DNA from: Rhizobium leguminosarum
GTDB taxonomy: Bacteria > Pseudomonadota > Alphaproteobacteria > Rhizobiales > Rhizobiaceae
DNA length: 64,000 bases
Direction of reading: 5' to 3'
Assembly: GCF_001652265.1 (NCBI RefSeq)
Contig: NZ_LWBS01000120.1
Location: 1-64,000 of the forward strand
The notes under the pieces were generated by a model. The model ran no database searches and was not told where the DNA came from. It saw only the letters and a program-made list of their open reading frames with translations. Positions 28,380-37,531 of this stretch are shown piece after piece (within the stretch, counting starts at the first letter, position 1; each line of letters opens with the position of its first letter). The translations under genes and the position numbers were made by a program.

Positions 28380-29306
28380 ATGACCAAGCCCATCTCCCCT
28401 CTTCTGCCGATTGCCTACTCGAAGGAAGTCGCCAGCGCCAAGCAGCGCGGCGCGCCGCTGGTGGCGCTGGAATCGACGATCATCACCCACGGCATGCCCT
28501 ATCCCGGCAATATCGAGATGGCCCGCAGCGTCGAGGCGATCATCCGCGAACAGGGGGCAGTGCCGGCAACGATCGCCGTCATTCACGGCACGCTGCATGT
28601 CGGCCTTGAAGCTGCGGAACTGGAGCAACTCGCCAAGGCGACCGAAGTGATGAAGGTGTCGCGCGCCGATCTCGCCTTCGCCATCGCCGAGCGCCGTACC
28701 GGCGCCACCACAGTTGCGGCGACGATGATCGCGGCGGCGCGCGCCGGCATCCGCGTCTTTGCCACAGGCGGCATCGGCGGCGTGCATCGCGGCGCCGAGG
28801 AAAGCTTCGATATATCAGCCGATCTCGAGGAACTCGCTCGCACCGGCGTCATCGTCGTCTGTGCCGGCGCCAAGGCGATCCTTGACATTCCGAAGACGCT
28901 AGAAGTGCTGGAAACCCGCGGCGTGCCTGTCGTCACCTATGAGAGCGAGGAATTCCCCGCCTTCTGGTCGCGCTCTTCGGGCATTCGCAGCCCGCTGTCG
29001 CTGAACAGCCCAGCCGCCATCGCCAATTTCCAGACGGTGCGCGAACAACTCGGCGTCGACGGCGGCATGCTCGTCGCCAACCCCGTGCCCGAGGCCGACG
29101 AGATTCCGAGCGAAGAGATGGAAATCTATATCGAGCGAGCGCTCGACAGCGCCGAGCGCGACGAAGTCACCGGCAAGGCGGTCACACCCTATCTTCTGTC
29201 GACCATCTTCGACCTGACCGACGGCCAGAGCCTCAAGACCAATATTGCGCTCGTCGAAAACAATGCGCGGCTTGCGGCTGAGATTGCGGTGGCGCTGGGT
29301 GAATGA
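28380..29306 (+). CDS. psuG: Pseudouridine-5'-phosphate glycosidase
   Basis: 308 residues from the ATG at 28380, preceded by AGGA; the frame is open 9 codons upstream inside the repeat. Splits pseudouridine 5'-phosphate into uracil and ribose 5-phosphate, breaking a C-C glycosidic bond. Family blocks: LVALESTIITHGMPYPGN, GATTVAATMIAAARAGI, FATGGIGGVHRGAEESFDIS (metal and catalytic Lys/Asp region follows) and YESEEFPAFWSRSSG. It forms a pathway pair with the upstream kinase. Confidence 0.95.
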   Translation: MTKPISPLLPIAYSKEVASAKQRGAPLVALESTIITHGMPYPGNIEMARSVEAIIREQGAVPATIAVIHGTLHVGLEAAELEQLAKATEVMKVSRADLAFAIAERRTGATTVAATMIAAARAGIRVFATGGIGGVHRGAEESFDISADLEELARTGVIVVCAGAKAILDIPKTLEVLETRGVPVVTYESEEFPAFWSRSSGIRSPLSLNSPAAIANFQTVREQLGVDGGMLVANPVPEADEIPSEEMEIYIERALDSAERDEVTGKAVTPYLLSTIFDLTDGQSLKTNIALVENNARLAAEIAVALGE

Positions 29307-29571
29307 GAGGTGATAGGGCTGGGGCCAGCAGGGCCTTCAAAACGGTCGTGCCGTGTAAGCCCCCTCTGCCCTGCCGGGCATCTCCCCCACAGGTGGGGAG
29401 ATGACAAGCGGCGAAATCTTCCGGTCACATCAACGTTTCGCCGAGCTGCAATGAATATTTGGTTGGGGAAGCCGGCGCGCCCAGCCGATCTCCCTCCTTG
29501 TGGGGGAGATGCCCGGCAGGGCAGAGGGGGGTGCGGCACGGCACAAATCTTCCCCGCCGACAAACCTCCCC
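29307..29571. repeat. Intergenic region with a 43-bp inverted repeat pair
   Basis: 29360-29402 and 29488-29530 are near-identical in opposite orientation (CCCCCTCTGCCCTGCCGGGC and onward through CATCTCCCCCACA). Each arm also folds on itself (ATCTCCC...GGGAGAT). Similarity extends a few bases outward (GTGCCGTG). This is a common Rhizobium intergenic repeat type, here as two copies facing each other between the convergent psuG and cckA genes. No gene is seen. Confidence 0.7.
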
Positions 29572-32175
29572 TCACCCGTCCAACGTCTCCTTGACGACGA
29601 CGGCGAGCTGCTTCAGCGAGAAAGGCTTCGGCAGGAAGCCGAATTTCGCCTCCGGCGGCAGATTGCGGGCAAAGGCATCTTCGGCATAACCTGAGACGAA
29701 GATGAATTTCATATCTGGGTAGGTCTTGCGCAGTTCGCGAAGCAGCGTCGGGCCGTCCATTTCGGGCATGACGACGTCGGATACGACGATGTCGACCTTG
29801 CCGTCGAGTTCTTCCAAGATGGCCAGCGCCTCGACGCCCGAGCCTGCCTCGTGCACGGTGTAGCCGCGCGTTTCCAGCATGCGCTTGCCGCCGCGGCGCA
29901 CCGCCTCCTCGTCCTCGACGAGAAGAATGACGGCCGATCCTGTCAGGTCCTCCGGCTGCTGCGGTGATACCGGCAGCGGCACCACTTCGGCCCCGGCGAT
30001 GGCGCCGTCGATCGAACCCGCTTCGGCGGCAACCGCCGGCTCCGGAATGTGGCGCGGCAGGAAGACGCGGAAGGTGGTGCCCTTGCCGACTTCGGATTCC
30101 GGCTGGATATAGCCCCCCGACTGTTTGACGATGCCGTAGACCATGGCGAGGCCAAGTCCCGTTCCCTTGCCGACATCCTTGGTGGTGAAGAAGGGCTCGA
30201 AGATCTTGTCCATGATTTCAGGCGCGATGCCGGTGCCGTTATCGGCGACTTCGACAAGCACCATGTCCTCGGCCGGCATATAGGAATAGTTGAAGGCCGA
30301 GACCTCGGCGGCGGTCAGATTGCGAGTGCGCAATGTCAGCTTGCCGCCTTCGGGCATTGCATCGCGCGCATTGACGCAGAGATTGATCAGCACCTGCTCG
30401 AACTGCGAAAGGTCTGTTTTGACAGGCCAGAGGTCGCGGCCGTATTGCACGTCGAGCTTGACGTTGGTGCCGGAAAGCAGCCGGTCGACCAGCATGCGCA
30501 GGTCGCCGACGACATCGGTGAGGTTCAGCACCGAGGGCCGCATCGTCTGCTTACGCGAGAAGGCGAGCAGCTGGCGCACCAGCACGGCGGCGCGGTTGGC
30601 GTTGCGCTTGATCTCTATCAGGTCGGCAAAGCTGGCATCGGCCGGCCGCGCCTGCAGCAGCAGATGGTCGGCGGATAGCAGGATCGCCGTCAGCACGTTG
30701 TTGAAATCATGCGCGATGCCGCCGGCCAGCGTGCCCACCGCATTCATCTTCTGCGTCTGCGCCATCTGCGCTTCCAGCGCCTTCTGCTCGGTCACCTCGA
30801 CGGCATAGACGATCGCCGCCTCCTCGGGCGCCTCATCGCTCTGGTCGATGACGGCATTGACATAGAAGCGGAAATAGCGCGCCTCGTCGGTCGGCGTGCG
30901 AGTGTCGAGGGGCGCGATGTCGCCCTGCCGGTCCTTGGCCGCCGCCAGCGCCGCGGCCAGCCGTGGCCGGTCGCTTTCCTGCACGATGGTTTCAAGATGC
31001 GGCGCCTTTTCGAGATCGTCGCGCGAGACGACGCCGGAGAACATCTTCAGGAACGGCGCATTGGTCCGCAAGATGCGCCCGTTGCCGTCGACCGAGGCGA
31101 TCGCCATCGGCGTATTGTTGAAGAAGCGCGTGAAGCGCATGGCGGCGGCCGAAGCGGACTGGCCGCCGGCATCGCTCTTTTCACGCGCCAATACGATCGT
31201 CCGGCTTTCGCCGGGTGCGCCGTCGCGCATCGAGGTGACGCTATGGATGATCTGCACCGGCAGGCTCTGGCCGTTGCTCTTGCGCAGGTCGAGATCGAGC
31301 GTCACGGTCTTCTTCAGACCCGGTTCTGCCTGCACCGACTGGATCAGCGCCAGTCCCTCGCCCGCCACAACGTCGCCGATCGTCATCGAGCCCGGCACGA
31401 ACTTGGTGAGGTCAAGGCCCAGCCATTCGGCAAGCGTCGCATTCAGGTAGAAGATCTCGCCCTTCCTGCCGGCGGAAAAGAAGCCGGCCGGCGCGTGGTC
31501 GAGATAATCGATTGCGTTCTGCAATTCCTTGAAGAAGCGCTCCTGGTCGTCGCGCTCAGTGGTGATGTCGGTGATCTGCCAGATCTGCAGTGGCTTGCCG
31601 CCGTTCTCCTCCGGCTGCAGCAGCCGCGCCTTCAGCCGGTACCAATGCGCGCCGGAGCTGTTGCTGCCAGGCCCGACGGCGCGCAGCAGGCGAAATTCCT
31701 CCCGGCCTTCCTTGCCCTCGCGCAGGCCGTTGACCAGCCTGTAGAGCGCCTCGTTGGATTCGCGGTGGCGCGACAGCAGCGTTTCCAGCGTCTGTACCTC
31801 GGTCGCCTTGCGCGCGCCGGTCAGCGCGCCATAGGCGGCATTGGCATAGATGATCCGGCCCTTTTCATCGGTGATCAGCGTACCGTCTGGATGGCTGTTG
31901 AGGAAGGCGCGCGCCAGGCTGTCGGACTGGCGCTGCGGCATCACCTCGATGAAGCCGATAACCGAGGATACCAGGAAGAAAATGCCGACCATGGCAAGCA
32001 CGCCGAGACCGCCAAGCACGACCTCGTTGTCGAGCGATTTCTTGAAGAAGACGAAGGCGCCGGCCGCCGCGATCAGCACGAGCGCCAGCAGAAGAATGCG
32101 CAAGACCGTGCCAGAACGCCCCCCACGATCCACAAGCGGTGCGTTATAGTCGTCGGCCTGACGCGGTTTCGTCAT
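29572..32175 (-). CDS. cckA: Cell-cycle hybrid histidine kinase CckA
   Basis: 867 residues. Two membrane helices (about 24-44 and 56-79) lead to tandem PAS regions (about 90-450), then a HisKA domain with [15 protein letters not shown] (phospho-His489), a HATPase domain ([44 protein letters not shown]) and a C-terminal receiver with phospho-Asp800 in [11 protein letters not shown]. This is the full CckA architecture. CckA phosphorylates CtrA through ChpT to control the cell cycle and, in rhizobia, symbiotic differentiation. A perfect CtrA box occurs later in this window at 43354. Confidence 0.96.
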   Translation of the reverse strand: MTKPRQADDYNAPLVDRGGRSGTVLRILLLALVLIAAAGAFVFFKKSLDNEVVLGGLGVLAMVGIFFLVSSVIGFIEVMPQRQSDSLARAFLNSHPDGTLITDEKGRIIYANAAYGALTGARKATEVQTLETLLSRHRESNEALYRLVNGLREGKEGREEFRLLRAVGPGSNSSGAHWYRLKARLLQPEENGGKPLQIWQITDITTERDDQERFFKELQNAIDYLDHAPAGFFSAGRKGEIFYLNATLAEWLGLDLTKFVPGSMTIGDVVAGEGLALIQSVQAEPGLKKTVTLDLDLRKSNGQSLPVQIIHSVTSMRDGAPGESRTIVLAREKSDAGGQSASAAAMRFTRFFNNTPMAIASVDGNGRILRTNAPFLKMFSGVVSRDDLEKAPHLETIVQESDRPRLAAALAAAKDRQGDIAPLDTRTPTDEARYFRFYVNAVIDQSDEAPEEAAIVYAVEVTEQKALEAQMAQTQKMNAVGTLAGGIAHDFNNVLTAILLSADHLLLQARPADASFADLIEIKRNANRAAVLVRQLLAFSRKQTMRPSVLNLTDVVGDLRMLVDRLLSGTNVKLDVQYGRDLWPVKTDLSQFEQVLINLCVNARDAMPEGGKLTLRTRNLTAAEVSAFNYSYMPAEDMVLVEVADNGTGIAPEIMDKIFEPFFTTKDVGKGTGLGLAMVYGIVKQSGGYIQPESEVGKGTTFRVFLPRHIPEPAVAAEAGSIDGAIAGAEVVPLPVSPQQPEDLTGSAVILLVEDEEAVRRGGKRMLETRGYTVHEAGSGVEALAILEELDGKVDIVVSDVVMPEMDGPTLLRELRKTYPDMKFIFVSGYAEDAFARNLPPEAKFGFLPKPFSLKQLAVVVKETLDG

Positions 32176-32480
32176 ATATTCCTCACATAAGCCCTCCTGC
32201 TTCGTAGCACGAACACGAAGCAGGAATCAGGCACTCTCTACCTTCTTAGCAATTTGCCGCGTCGGCAAAAACACCGCTGGCCGGCAAGACTGCTTGAATT
32301 CACAGGCAACAGCGCCATCTGCCCCAGAAGCCAACGCTGCCACCCGTGCGCAAGGTCGCCGGGTGCCAAGCAGCGGAACACGAAATCGCGTTCTCCCGTG
32401 ACTGGACAGCACCGGCGGCCCTTGCCTAAGGAACGGAAAAGTCGTCAATATGTGCCGAATGCGAAATGGAGTAAGTGACT
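32176..32480. other. Divergent intergenic region cckA / FliO-like gene
   Basis: A 305-base gap that must hold both promoters. The clearest element is a perfect 10-bp inverted repeat CCTGCTTCGT (32196-32205) / ACGAAGCAGG (32215-32224) with a 9-base spacer, only 21 bases before the cckA ATG, so probably in its leader. I see no gene and no convincing -35/-10 pair. Confidence 0.55.
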
Positions 32481-33557
32481 ATGTTGGATGATGTTGTCGG
32501 AGCTTATGGCAGCCGTTTCCTGCTTGCGGCCGGTGGCGTCGGCTTGGCGCTTCTCCTACTCATCATCGTGCTCTGGGTGATCCGCAGCCGGGCGCCCTCG
32601 CCCTTCGTGCGCGGCGGCCGCAATCGCCAGCCCCGCCTGCAGGTGCTGGATGCCGCAGCCGTCGATGCCCGTCGCCGGCTGGTGCTGGTGCGCCGCGACG
32701 ACGTCGAGCACCTGATCATGATCGGCGGCCCGAGCGATATCGTCATCGAAAGCCGTATCCTGCCGGCAGCGGCCGAACAGCCGGGCGGCGCCAGCCGCCC
32801 GCAACCCGTCGAGCAGCGGCCAATATCCGTCGCGCGGCCGGAAATGCCACAGGAAACGCCACCGGTTTCGCCACCGCGCCCACCGGTCGCAGCCCGTGTC
32901 GAGCCCGCCGCCGAACCCTCTTTCGCTACGCCGGCTTCGCCAGAGCCGCGCCCGCGCCCAGAGGCGTCGACCCAACCGTCGACCCAACCGCCTGTCCAGC
33001 CGGCCGTGGCACCGCCGGTGGTCACGAGCCCTCTTCCGGCAGAGCCGGTGACTGCTCCGCTGTCGGCCGAACGCGACAATCCTCTGCGTGCTGCCCCGCC
33101 CCAGCCGCGCCCGCCGGAGCATCCCGCCGCTCCCCCAGCGGCGCGGCCCGCACCGTTCCACGATACCTCAAGTGCCGCCGAGATCCTCGATGCCGCCCGT
33201 CGGCGCGTGCTGCCGCAGCACCGCATCGAACCCGAGGTCTCCGCCCCGCCTGTCCAGGAGATGCCGGCGGCCGCCCGCGCCGCACCAGGTAGCGCCGAAG
33301 ACGATTCGGCTGCGCAGTCGGCAGCAGCGAGCCGTCTTGATTTCCAGCGGGTGCTGGAACAGGAAATGTCGAACAATCTGACTGCCGAACGCATCGTGCC
33401 GGCGCCGGCAAACCAGGCGCCTCGGCCCGGAGCGCCGCAACCCGGAAACCCGCCGCGCCGCGATCCGGAAATGGCCCCGATCACCGGCGCCGATACCGAT
33501 CTGCAAAAGGAAGTCGCCCGCATCTTCGGCGAGATGAGCGTCAACCGCGACAAGTGA
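32481..33557 (+). CDS. FliO-like membrane protein with Pro-rich tail
   Basis: 358 residues from the ATG at 32481; GGAG lies 9 bases upstream, which argues against the GTG at 32475. One membrane helix (FLLAAGGVGLALLLLIIVLW, residues 14-33) is followed by a short strand-rich domain (RLQVLDAAAVDARRRLVLVR, HLIMIGGPSDIVIES) that resembles FliO of the flagellar export apparatus. The rest (about 100-340) is low-complexity Pro/Ala, ending in a conserved-looking KEVARIFGEMSVNR. No flagellar genes are nearby, so an envelope or scaffold role is as likely. Resemblance is by pattern only. Confidence 0.65.
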   Translation: MLDDVVGAYGSRFLLAAGGVGLALLLLIIVLWVIRSRAPSPFVRGGRNRQPRLQVLDAAAVDARRRLVLVRRDDVEHLIMIGGPSDIVIESRILPAAAEQPGGASRPQPVEQRPISVARPEMPQETPPVSPPRPPVAARVEPAAEPSFATPASPEPRPRPEASTQPSTQPPVQPAVAPPVVTSPLPAEPVTAPLSAERDNPLRAAPPQPRPPEHPAAPPAARPAPFHDTSSAAEILDAARRRVLPQHRIEPEVSAPPVQEMPAAARAAPGSAEDDSAAQSAAASRLDFQRVLEQEMSNNLTAERIVPAPANQAPRPGAPQPGNPPRRDPEMAPITGADTDLQKEVARIFGEMSVNRDK

Positions 33558-33966
33558 TCGGGCGCGACAGGTGAGCGGAAACGCACGTCCGACCTCCTTC
33601 ATCACCAAGTTGCATAAAAGCCGCAATGCGCAACTTTCAGTTCCCGATGCAACAGGGGGCTCCATCTTGTGCTGATAATTTGTTATCGCTCCGGTTGAAG
33701 AGCGTTGGCGCATCGAGGTTATACTTTGCCTAAGTAAATTCCGGTCTCACTCCAGTTTCACCCGTACTGCCGGACAGCGACACGCTGACGGTGTATGAAC
33801 ATGTTCATCGGGTGGTGGCGAGAGACCGGTTTGGCATTGTTGACATGTGCCATGTGCAGCTCCGCTGTCTCAGCTCTTCCGCCGCCCAGAACATCGCCAC
33901 ACCGCGCCCGCAAGGGCTTTCTCACGCATCATCCTGGTGGACTTCCGAACGGAAGACCAACACGAT
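33558..33966. other. Intergenic region upstream of the DUF1062 gene
   Basis: A 409-base gap. An open frame beginning at 33795 crosses it and joins the DUF1062 C-terminal part, but its N-terminal codons do not resemble that family. The rest shows no ribosome binding site linked to a coding frame, no RNA gene and no clear terminator for the preceding gene. Confidence 0.55.
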
Positions 33967-34601
33967 ATGTGCAATACCCTTCGGGTCCGATGGACCATTC
34001 GGCCGAAAACAGCGCCCCAGCCCTGGATTGTATGCAGCGGCTGCGGGGCCTCAGAGCTTTCCGATGCAGCGACAAGATCCGGCTCAACGCCAATGGCCGC
34101 AAGCTCGATGCCTGGCTTATCTACAAATGCTCGACCTGCGAAAAGACGTGGAACCGTCCGATCTTCGAGCGTCGGAATGTTCGCGACATCGATCCCGCAG
34201 TCATCGAGGCGTTGCAGTCCAACGATCCGGATTGTATCCGGGCAGAAGCGTTCAACCTCGAGGCTCTCAGGCGCAAGTCGCTGCGTGTTGACGAGTTTGC
34301 CGAATTTGAAATCGCAAAAGAGATGCAGCAGGAAACTGCCAATTGGACCAGATTGGAAATCGAACTGATGGTCCCGTTGCCATCAAGCACGCGCCTCGAC
34401 CGCCTGCTGGCGTCCGAGCTGCAAGTTTCACGCACCCGGCTACAGGCTCTTCACGATGATGGCATGCTGCGGACGGATTCGAATCGAGCCGACGTTTTGC
34501 GGCGGCGGATCAAGAACGGCACCAGAGTTGCAGTCGACCTCGCCGCCGAGACGGGCCGGGAGCAATGGTGGAGGTCTGTGGCGACCGGAAGCTCACCGTA
34601 A
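33967..34601 (+). pseudogene. DUF1062 family protein, frameshifted
   Basis: The family N-terminus (MCNTLRVRWTIRPKTAP, CSGCGASEL) reads in one frame from the ATG at 33967. The rest (FRCSDKIRLNANGRKLDAWL and on to the end) reads in another frame from 34059. The joint lies at the CTTTCC run (34057-34062); one extra T there would give GASELFRCSDK and an intact protein of about 211 residues. Intact members have paired CxxC motifs (CSGC here, CSTC at about 34132) that suggest zinc binding, and a C-terminal S4/helix-turn-helix-like region (TRLDRLLASELQVSRTRLQA). Either a recent loss of function or a sequencing error. Confidence 0.8.
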
Positions 34602-34605
34602 TTGT

Positions 34606-34638
34606 AAAAGGCGCCGCGATCGGATCGCGGCGCCTTAT
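34606..34638. terminator. Bidirectional terminator between DUF1062 gene and dksA
   Basis: AAGGCGCCGCGAT (34608-34620), loop CGG, ATCGCGGCGCCTT (34624-34636). A perfect 13-bp GC-rich stem with A-rich bases before and T-rich bases after, lying between two convergent genes, so it can end transcripts from both sides. Confidence 0.88.
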
Positions 34639-34663
34639 TCACTTCATGCCTGCATGAAAACTC

Positions 34664-35083
34664 TCATTCGTCGCGATAGACCTTTTCGCGGCGTTCGTGA
34701 CGCTCCTGCGCCTCGATCGACAGTGTCGCGATCGGGCGGGCGTCGAGGCGCTTGAGGCCGATCGGTTCGCCGGTTTCCTCGCAATAGCCGTAGGTGCCGT
34801 CTTCGATGCGCTGCAGTGCCGCATCGATTTTGGAAATCAGCTTTCTCTGCCGGTCACGGGCGCGAAGTTCGATCGCCCGATCTGTTTCCGACGACGCTCG
34901 GTCAGCGAGATCAGGATGGTTTGCGCTTTCCTCGGCCAGATGGTCGAGTGTCTCGCGCGCTTCTCTAAGGATATCATTTCTCCATGCAACCAGCTTGGCC
35001 CTGAAATAGGCACGCTGGTTTACGTTCATGAACTCTTCCTCTTCCGAGGGAACGTAATTGCTAAGATCGATCTTCTCACTCAA
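34664..35083 (-). CDS. dksA: RNA polymerase-binding transcription factor DksA
   Basis: 139 residues from a TTG start at 35083, chosen because AGGAG lies 7 bases upstream and the family begins MSEKIDLSNYVPS. DksA enters the secondary channel of RNA polymerase and acts with ppGpp in the stringent response. The coiled-coil tip motif D58-L-A-D61-R-A63 is intact. The zinc finger keeps only one of four Cys (C101; the others are T104, S122 and A125), a form known from other alphaproteobacterial DksA proteins that work without zinc. No neighbour on the same strand. Confidence 0.95.
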   Translation of the reverse strand: MSEKIDLSNYVPSEEEEFMNVNQRAYFRAKLVAWRNDILREARETLDHLAEESANHPDLADRASSETDRAIELRARDRQRKLISKIDAALQRIEDGTYGYCEETGEPIGLKRLDARPIATLSIEAQERHERREKVYRDE

Positions 35084-35104
35084 CGCGATTCTCCTGAAGA
35101 ACAT

Positions 35105-35359
35105 CTCATCTGGCGGGGTGTATATCCCAAGCGCTAGCCGCGATTCAAGCCAAATACGACAGGTAAACAGATTTTTAAATCTGTCACAGTTTTCGGCTAA
35201 CAGACTATTTTCTCATCATTATTCCGGCTTGCGTTTTTTGCTTCGCCTTCAAAACGCCGTGTTATCAGCTGCGTTTTGGGCAGCTGGAGCAGCGCTGACG
35301 GTTGACGCAGGCCGATTGCAACCGCTACTGAAAAGGCCCGCTGGATCCTGGATTTGCCC
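35105..35359. other. Divergent intergenic region dksA / sixA-like gene
   Basis: About 255 bases containing the AT-rich perfect palindrome ACAGATTTTTAAATCTGT (35167-35184), some 85-100 bases before the dksA start, in an unusually AT-rich patch. This could be an operator or part of the promoter. No gene is seen. Confidence 0.5.
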
Positions 35360-35854
35360 ATGACCGTACCCCTGCCTCCGCCCAACCGCATCTATCTCCT
35401 GCGCCATGCCGAGGCCGCCTGGGCCGAACCCGGACAGCGCGATTTCGACCGGCCGCTGAACGAAAAGGGCTTTGGCGATGCCGAGATCATCGCCGATAAA
35501 ACCGCCGACAAGGGCTACCGTCCCGATCTTCTGATCAGTTCTACGGCGCTGCGCTGCCGCGATACCGCCGATGCGGTGTACCGGGCGATGGGCCTCACGC
35601 TCGAGGTTCGTTATGTCGACGCACTCTATAACGCCACGGTCGACAACTATCTCGAGATCATCGATGCGCAGAACGAGGCCGCTGTCATGCTGGTCGGCCA
35701 CAATCCGACCATGGAGCAGGCGCTGGAGGCACTGATCGGCCATGAGGCGATGGCAGGCGCTCTTCCCGGCGGCTTCCCGACGGCTGGCCTTGCCGTGCTC
35801 GATTTCGATGCTTCGGCCACCGCCTGGCGCCTCACCGATTTCGTGGTCGTCTGA
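35360..35854 (+). CDS. SixA-like histidine phosphatase
   Basis: 164 residues from the ATG at 35360; a TTG two codons earlier is an alternative. The phospho-acceptor motif is IYLLRHAEAAWAEP (His16), the second catalytic His lies in VMLVGHNPTMEQAL, and an Arg-containing ISSTALRCRDTADAV is also present. This pattern matches SixA and related short RHG phosphatases, which remove phosphate from phosphohistidine in phosphotransfer proteins; in rhizobia the target is unknown. It precedes a rhizobial repeat and the YcjX-type gene. Confidence 0.88.
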   Translation: MTVPLPPPNRIYLLRHAEAAWAEPGQRDFDRPLNEKGFGDAEIIADKTADKGYRPDLLISSTALRCRDTADAVYRAMGLTLEVRYVDALYNATVDNYLEIIDAQNEAAVMLVGHNPTMEQALEALIGHEAMAGALPGGFPTAGLAVLDFDASATAWRLTDFVVV

Positions 35855-35871
35855 AGACTTCAGAGCGATTC

Positions 35872-35989
35872 CAGCAACAGAGTGCCGCGGTTTTGCCAGA
35901 CAAAGCGCGAAGCGCTTTTGCCGGGAATTGCGTGAAAACAAGGAAATAAAGCATTTCCGTGATTCGAAGAAAAACGGAAATGCTCTAGC
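35872..35989. repeat. Rhizobial palindromic intergenic repeat
   Basis: Two hairpins in a row: AAAGCGC/GCGCTTT (35902-35918) and AGCATTTCCGT/ACGGAAATGCT (35950-35984). The phrase ATTGCGTGAAAACAA between them and AGCATTTCCGTGATTCGAAG are typical of a repeat family dispersed through Rhizobium intergenic DNA. It lies between the SixA-like gene and the YcjX-type gene. Confidence 0.6.
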
Positions 35990-36055
35990 GCCGCTTCTTT
36001 TGCGGGCGGGGCGCCCTCCCTATATTGCGGGGCAGTCACCAACCGGAATCGCGCC

Positions 36056-37531
36056 TTGCCGCCACGCCTGACATCCCTCGCCGACGATGCCCGCATCGCC
36101 TTCGATAATCTCGCCGACCGGGCGAGCGGCCTCGTCAATCCGACCGTGCGGCTCGGTGTCACCGGCCTTTCCCGCTCCGGCAAGACGGTCTTCATCTCCT
36201 CGCTGGTCCACAATCTGCTACATGGCGGCCGACTGCCGCTGTTCGAGCCGGTCCAATCCGGCCGCGTCTCGGCGGTACGGCTCGAGCCGCAGCCCGACGA
36301 TGCCGTGCCGCGCTTCCAGTACGAGGACCATATCCGTGCGCTGGTGAAGGACCGTATCTGGCCGGATTCGACACGCGCCATCTCAGAGCTGCGCATCACG
36401 CTGGATTACCAGAGCGCCAGCGGCTGGAACCGGTTGTTTTCGCCCGGCCGCCTGTCGATCGATATCGTCGATTATCCCGGCGAATGGCTGCTCGACCTGC
36501 CGCTGCTCGGCAAGGATTACCGCACGTTCAGCGAGGAAACGATCGCGCTGGCCGAAACCGGCGTCCGCTCTGAGCTGTCGCGCCCATGGCTGGCGCTGAC
36601 GCGCGCCACTGACATCCATGCCGGCGCCGACGAGATGATCGCCCGCGACCTCGCCACCGCTTTTGCCGATTATCTCAAAGCCTGCAAAGCCGACGAACGC
36701 TCGCTTTCCACCCTGCCGCCTGGCCGCCTGCTCCTGCCCGGCGATCTCGACGGCTCGCCAGCATTGACCTTTGCGCCGCTGGCTCTGCCGCCGGACGGGC
36801 GTTCCGGCCGCGGCTCGCTCTGGACGATGATGGAGCGGCGCTACGAGGCCTATAAATCCGTCGTCGTCAAACCCTTCTTCCGCGAGCATTTCGCCCGCCT
36901 CGACCGCCAGATCGTCCTGGTCGATGCGCTGCAGGCGATGAACCGCGGCCCCGAAGCCGTGCAGGACTTGGAGCGCGCGCTGACCGAAGTGCTTGCCTGT
37001 TTCCGCCCCGGCACCAATTCGCTGCTCTCCTCCCTGCTCGGGCGGCGCATCGACCGCGTACTGGTTGCCGCCACCAAGGCCGATCATCTCCACCATGAAA
37101 GCCACGACCGGCTGGACGCGCTGACCCGCCGCCTGGTGGACCGCGCCATCGACCGCATCGGCATGGCCGGTGCTGGCATCGACGTCATGGCGCTTGCCTC
37201 CGTGCGGGCCACCCGCGAGGCGACCGTCAAGCGTGACGGCCATGAACTGCCGGTCATTGTCGGCACGCCGATGGAGGGCGAAACCATCGCCGGCGAGCAC
37301 TTTGACGGCCAGAGAAAGACCGCGATCTTTCCCGGCGACCTGCCGGAGGATCCGGAAAGCCTGTTCGACCGCATCGCCGCGGGTGTAACCGGTGTGCAGC
37401 TGCCCGATGTCAATGTCGTCAGGTTCCGCCCGCCGCACCTTGAGGAAACCGGCGGCGGCATCAAGCTGTCGGTGCCGCATATCCGCCTCGACCGCGCCAT
37501 GCAGTTTCTGTTCGGAGACCGTCTCGCATGA
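36056..37531 (+). CDS. YcjX family P-loop protein (DUF463)
   Basis: 491 residues from a TTG start at 36056, the only start before the conserved N-terminus. The P-loop is VTGLSRSGKTVFISSLVHN (GxxxxGKT), a Walker-B/G3-like element is IDIVDYPGEWLLDLPLL, and VLVAATKADHLHH supplies the TKAD guanine-specificity-like motif, so it is a GTPase-like ATP/GTP-binding protein. YcjX and its YcjF partner are stress-induced in other bacteria; the biochemical role is not settled. It overlaps the next gene by 4 bases (ATGA). Confidence 0.92.
   Translation: MPPRLTSLADDARIAFDNLADRASGLVNPTVRLGVTGLSRSGKTVFISSLVHNLLHGGRLPLFEPVQSGRVSAVRLEPQPDDAVPRFQYEDHIRALVKDRIWPDSTRAISELRITLDYQSASGWNRLFSPGRLSIDIVDYPGEWLLDLPLLGKDYRTFSEETIALAETGVRSELSRPWLALTRATDIHAGADEMIARDLATAFADYLKACKADERSLSTLPPGRLLLPGDLDGSPALTFAPLALPPDGRSGRGSLWTMMERRYEAYKSVVVKPFFREHFARLDRQIVLVDALQAMNRGPEAVQDLERALTEVLACFRPGTNSLLSSLLGRRIDRVLVAATKADHLHHESHDRLDALTRRLVDRAIDRIGMAGAGIDVMALASVRATREATVKRDGHELPVIVGTPMEGETIAGEHFDGQRKTAIFPGDLPEDPESLFDRIAAGVTGVQLPDVNVVRFRPPHLEETGGGIKLSVPHIRLDRAMQFLFGDRLA

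Noticed and set aside
33795..33966. The MNMFIGWW... N-terminus as the real start of the DUF1062 protein
   Set aside because: It does not resemble the family, while a typical family N-terminus is present in the neighbouring frame from 33967; the frameshift explanation fits better.
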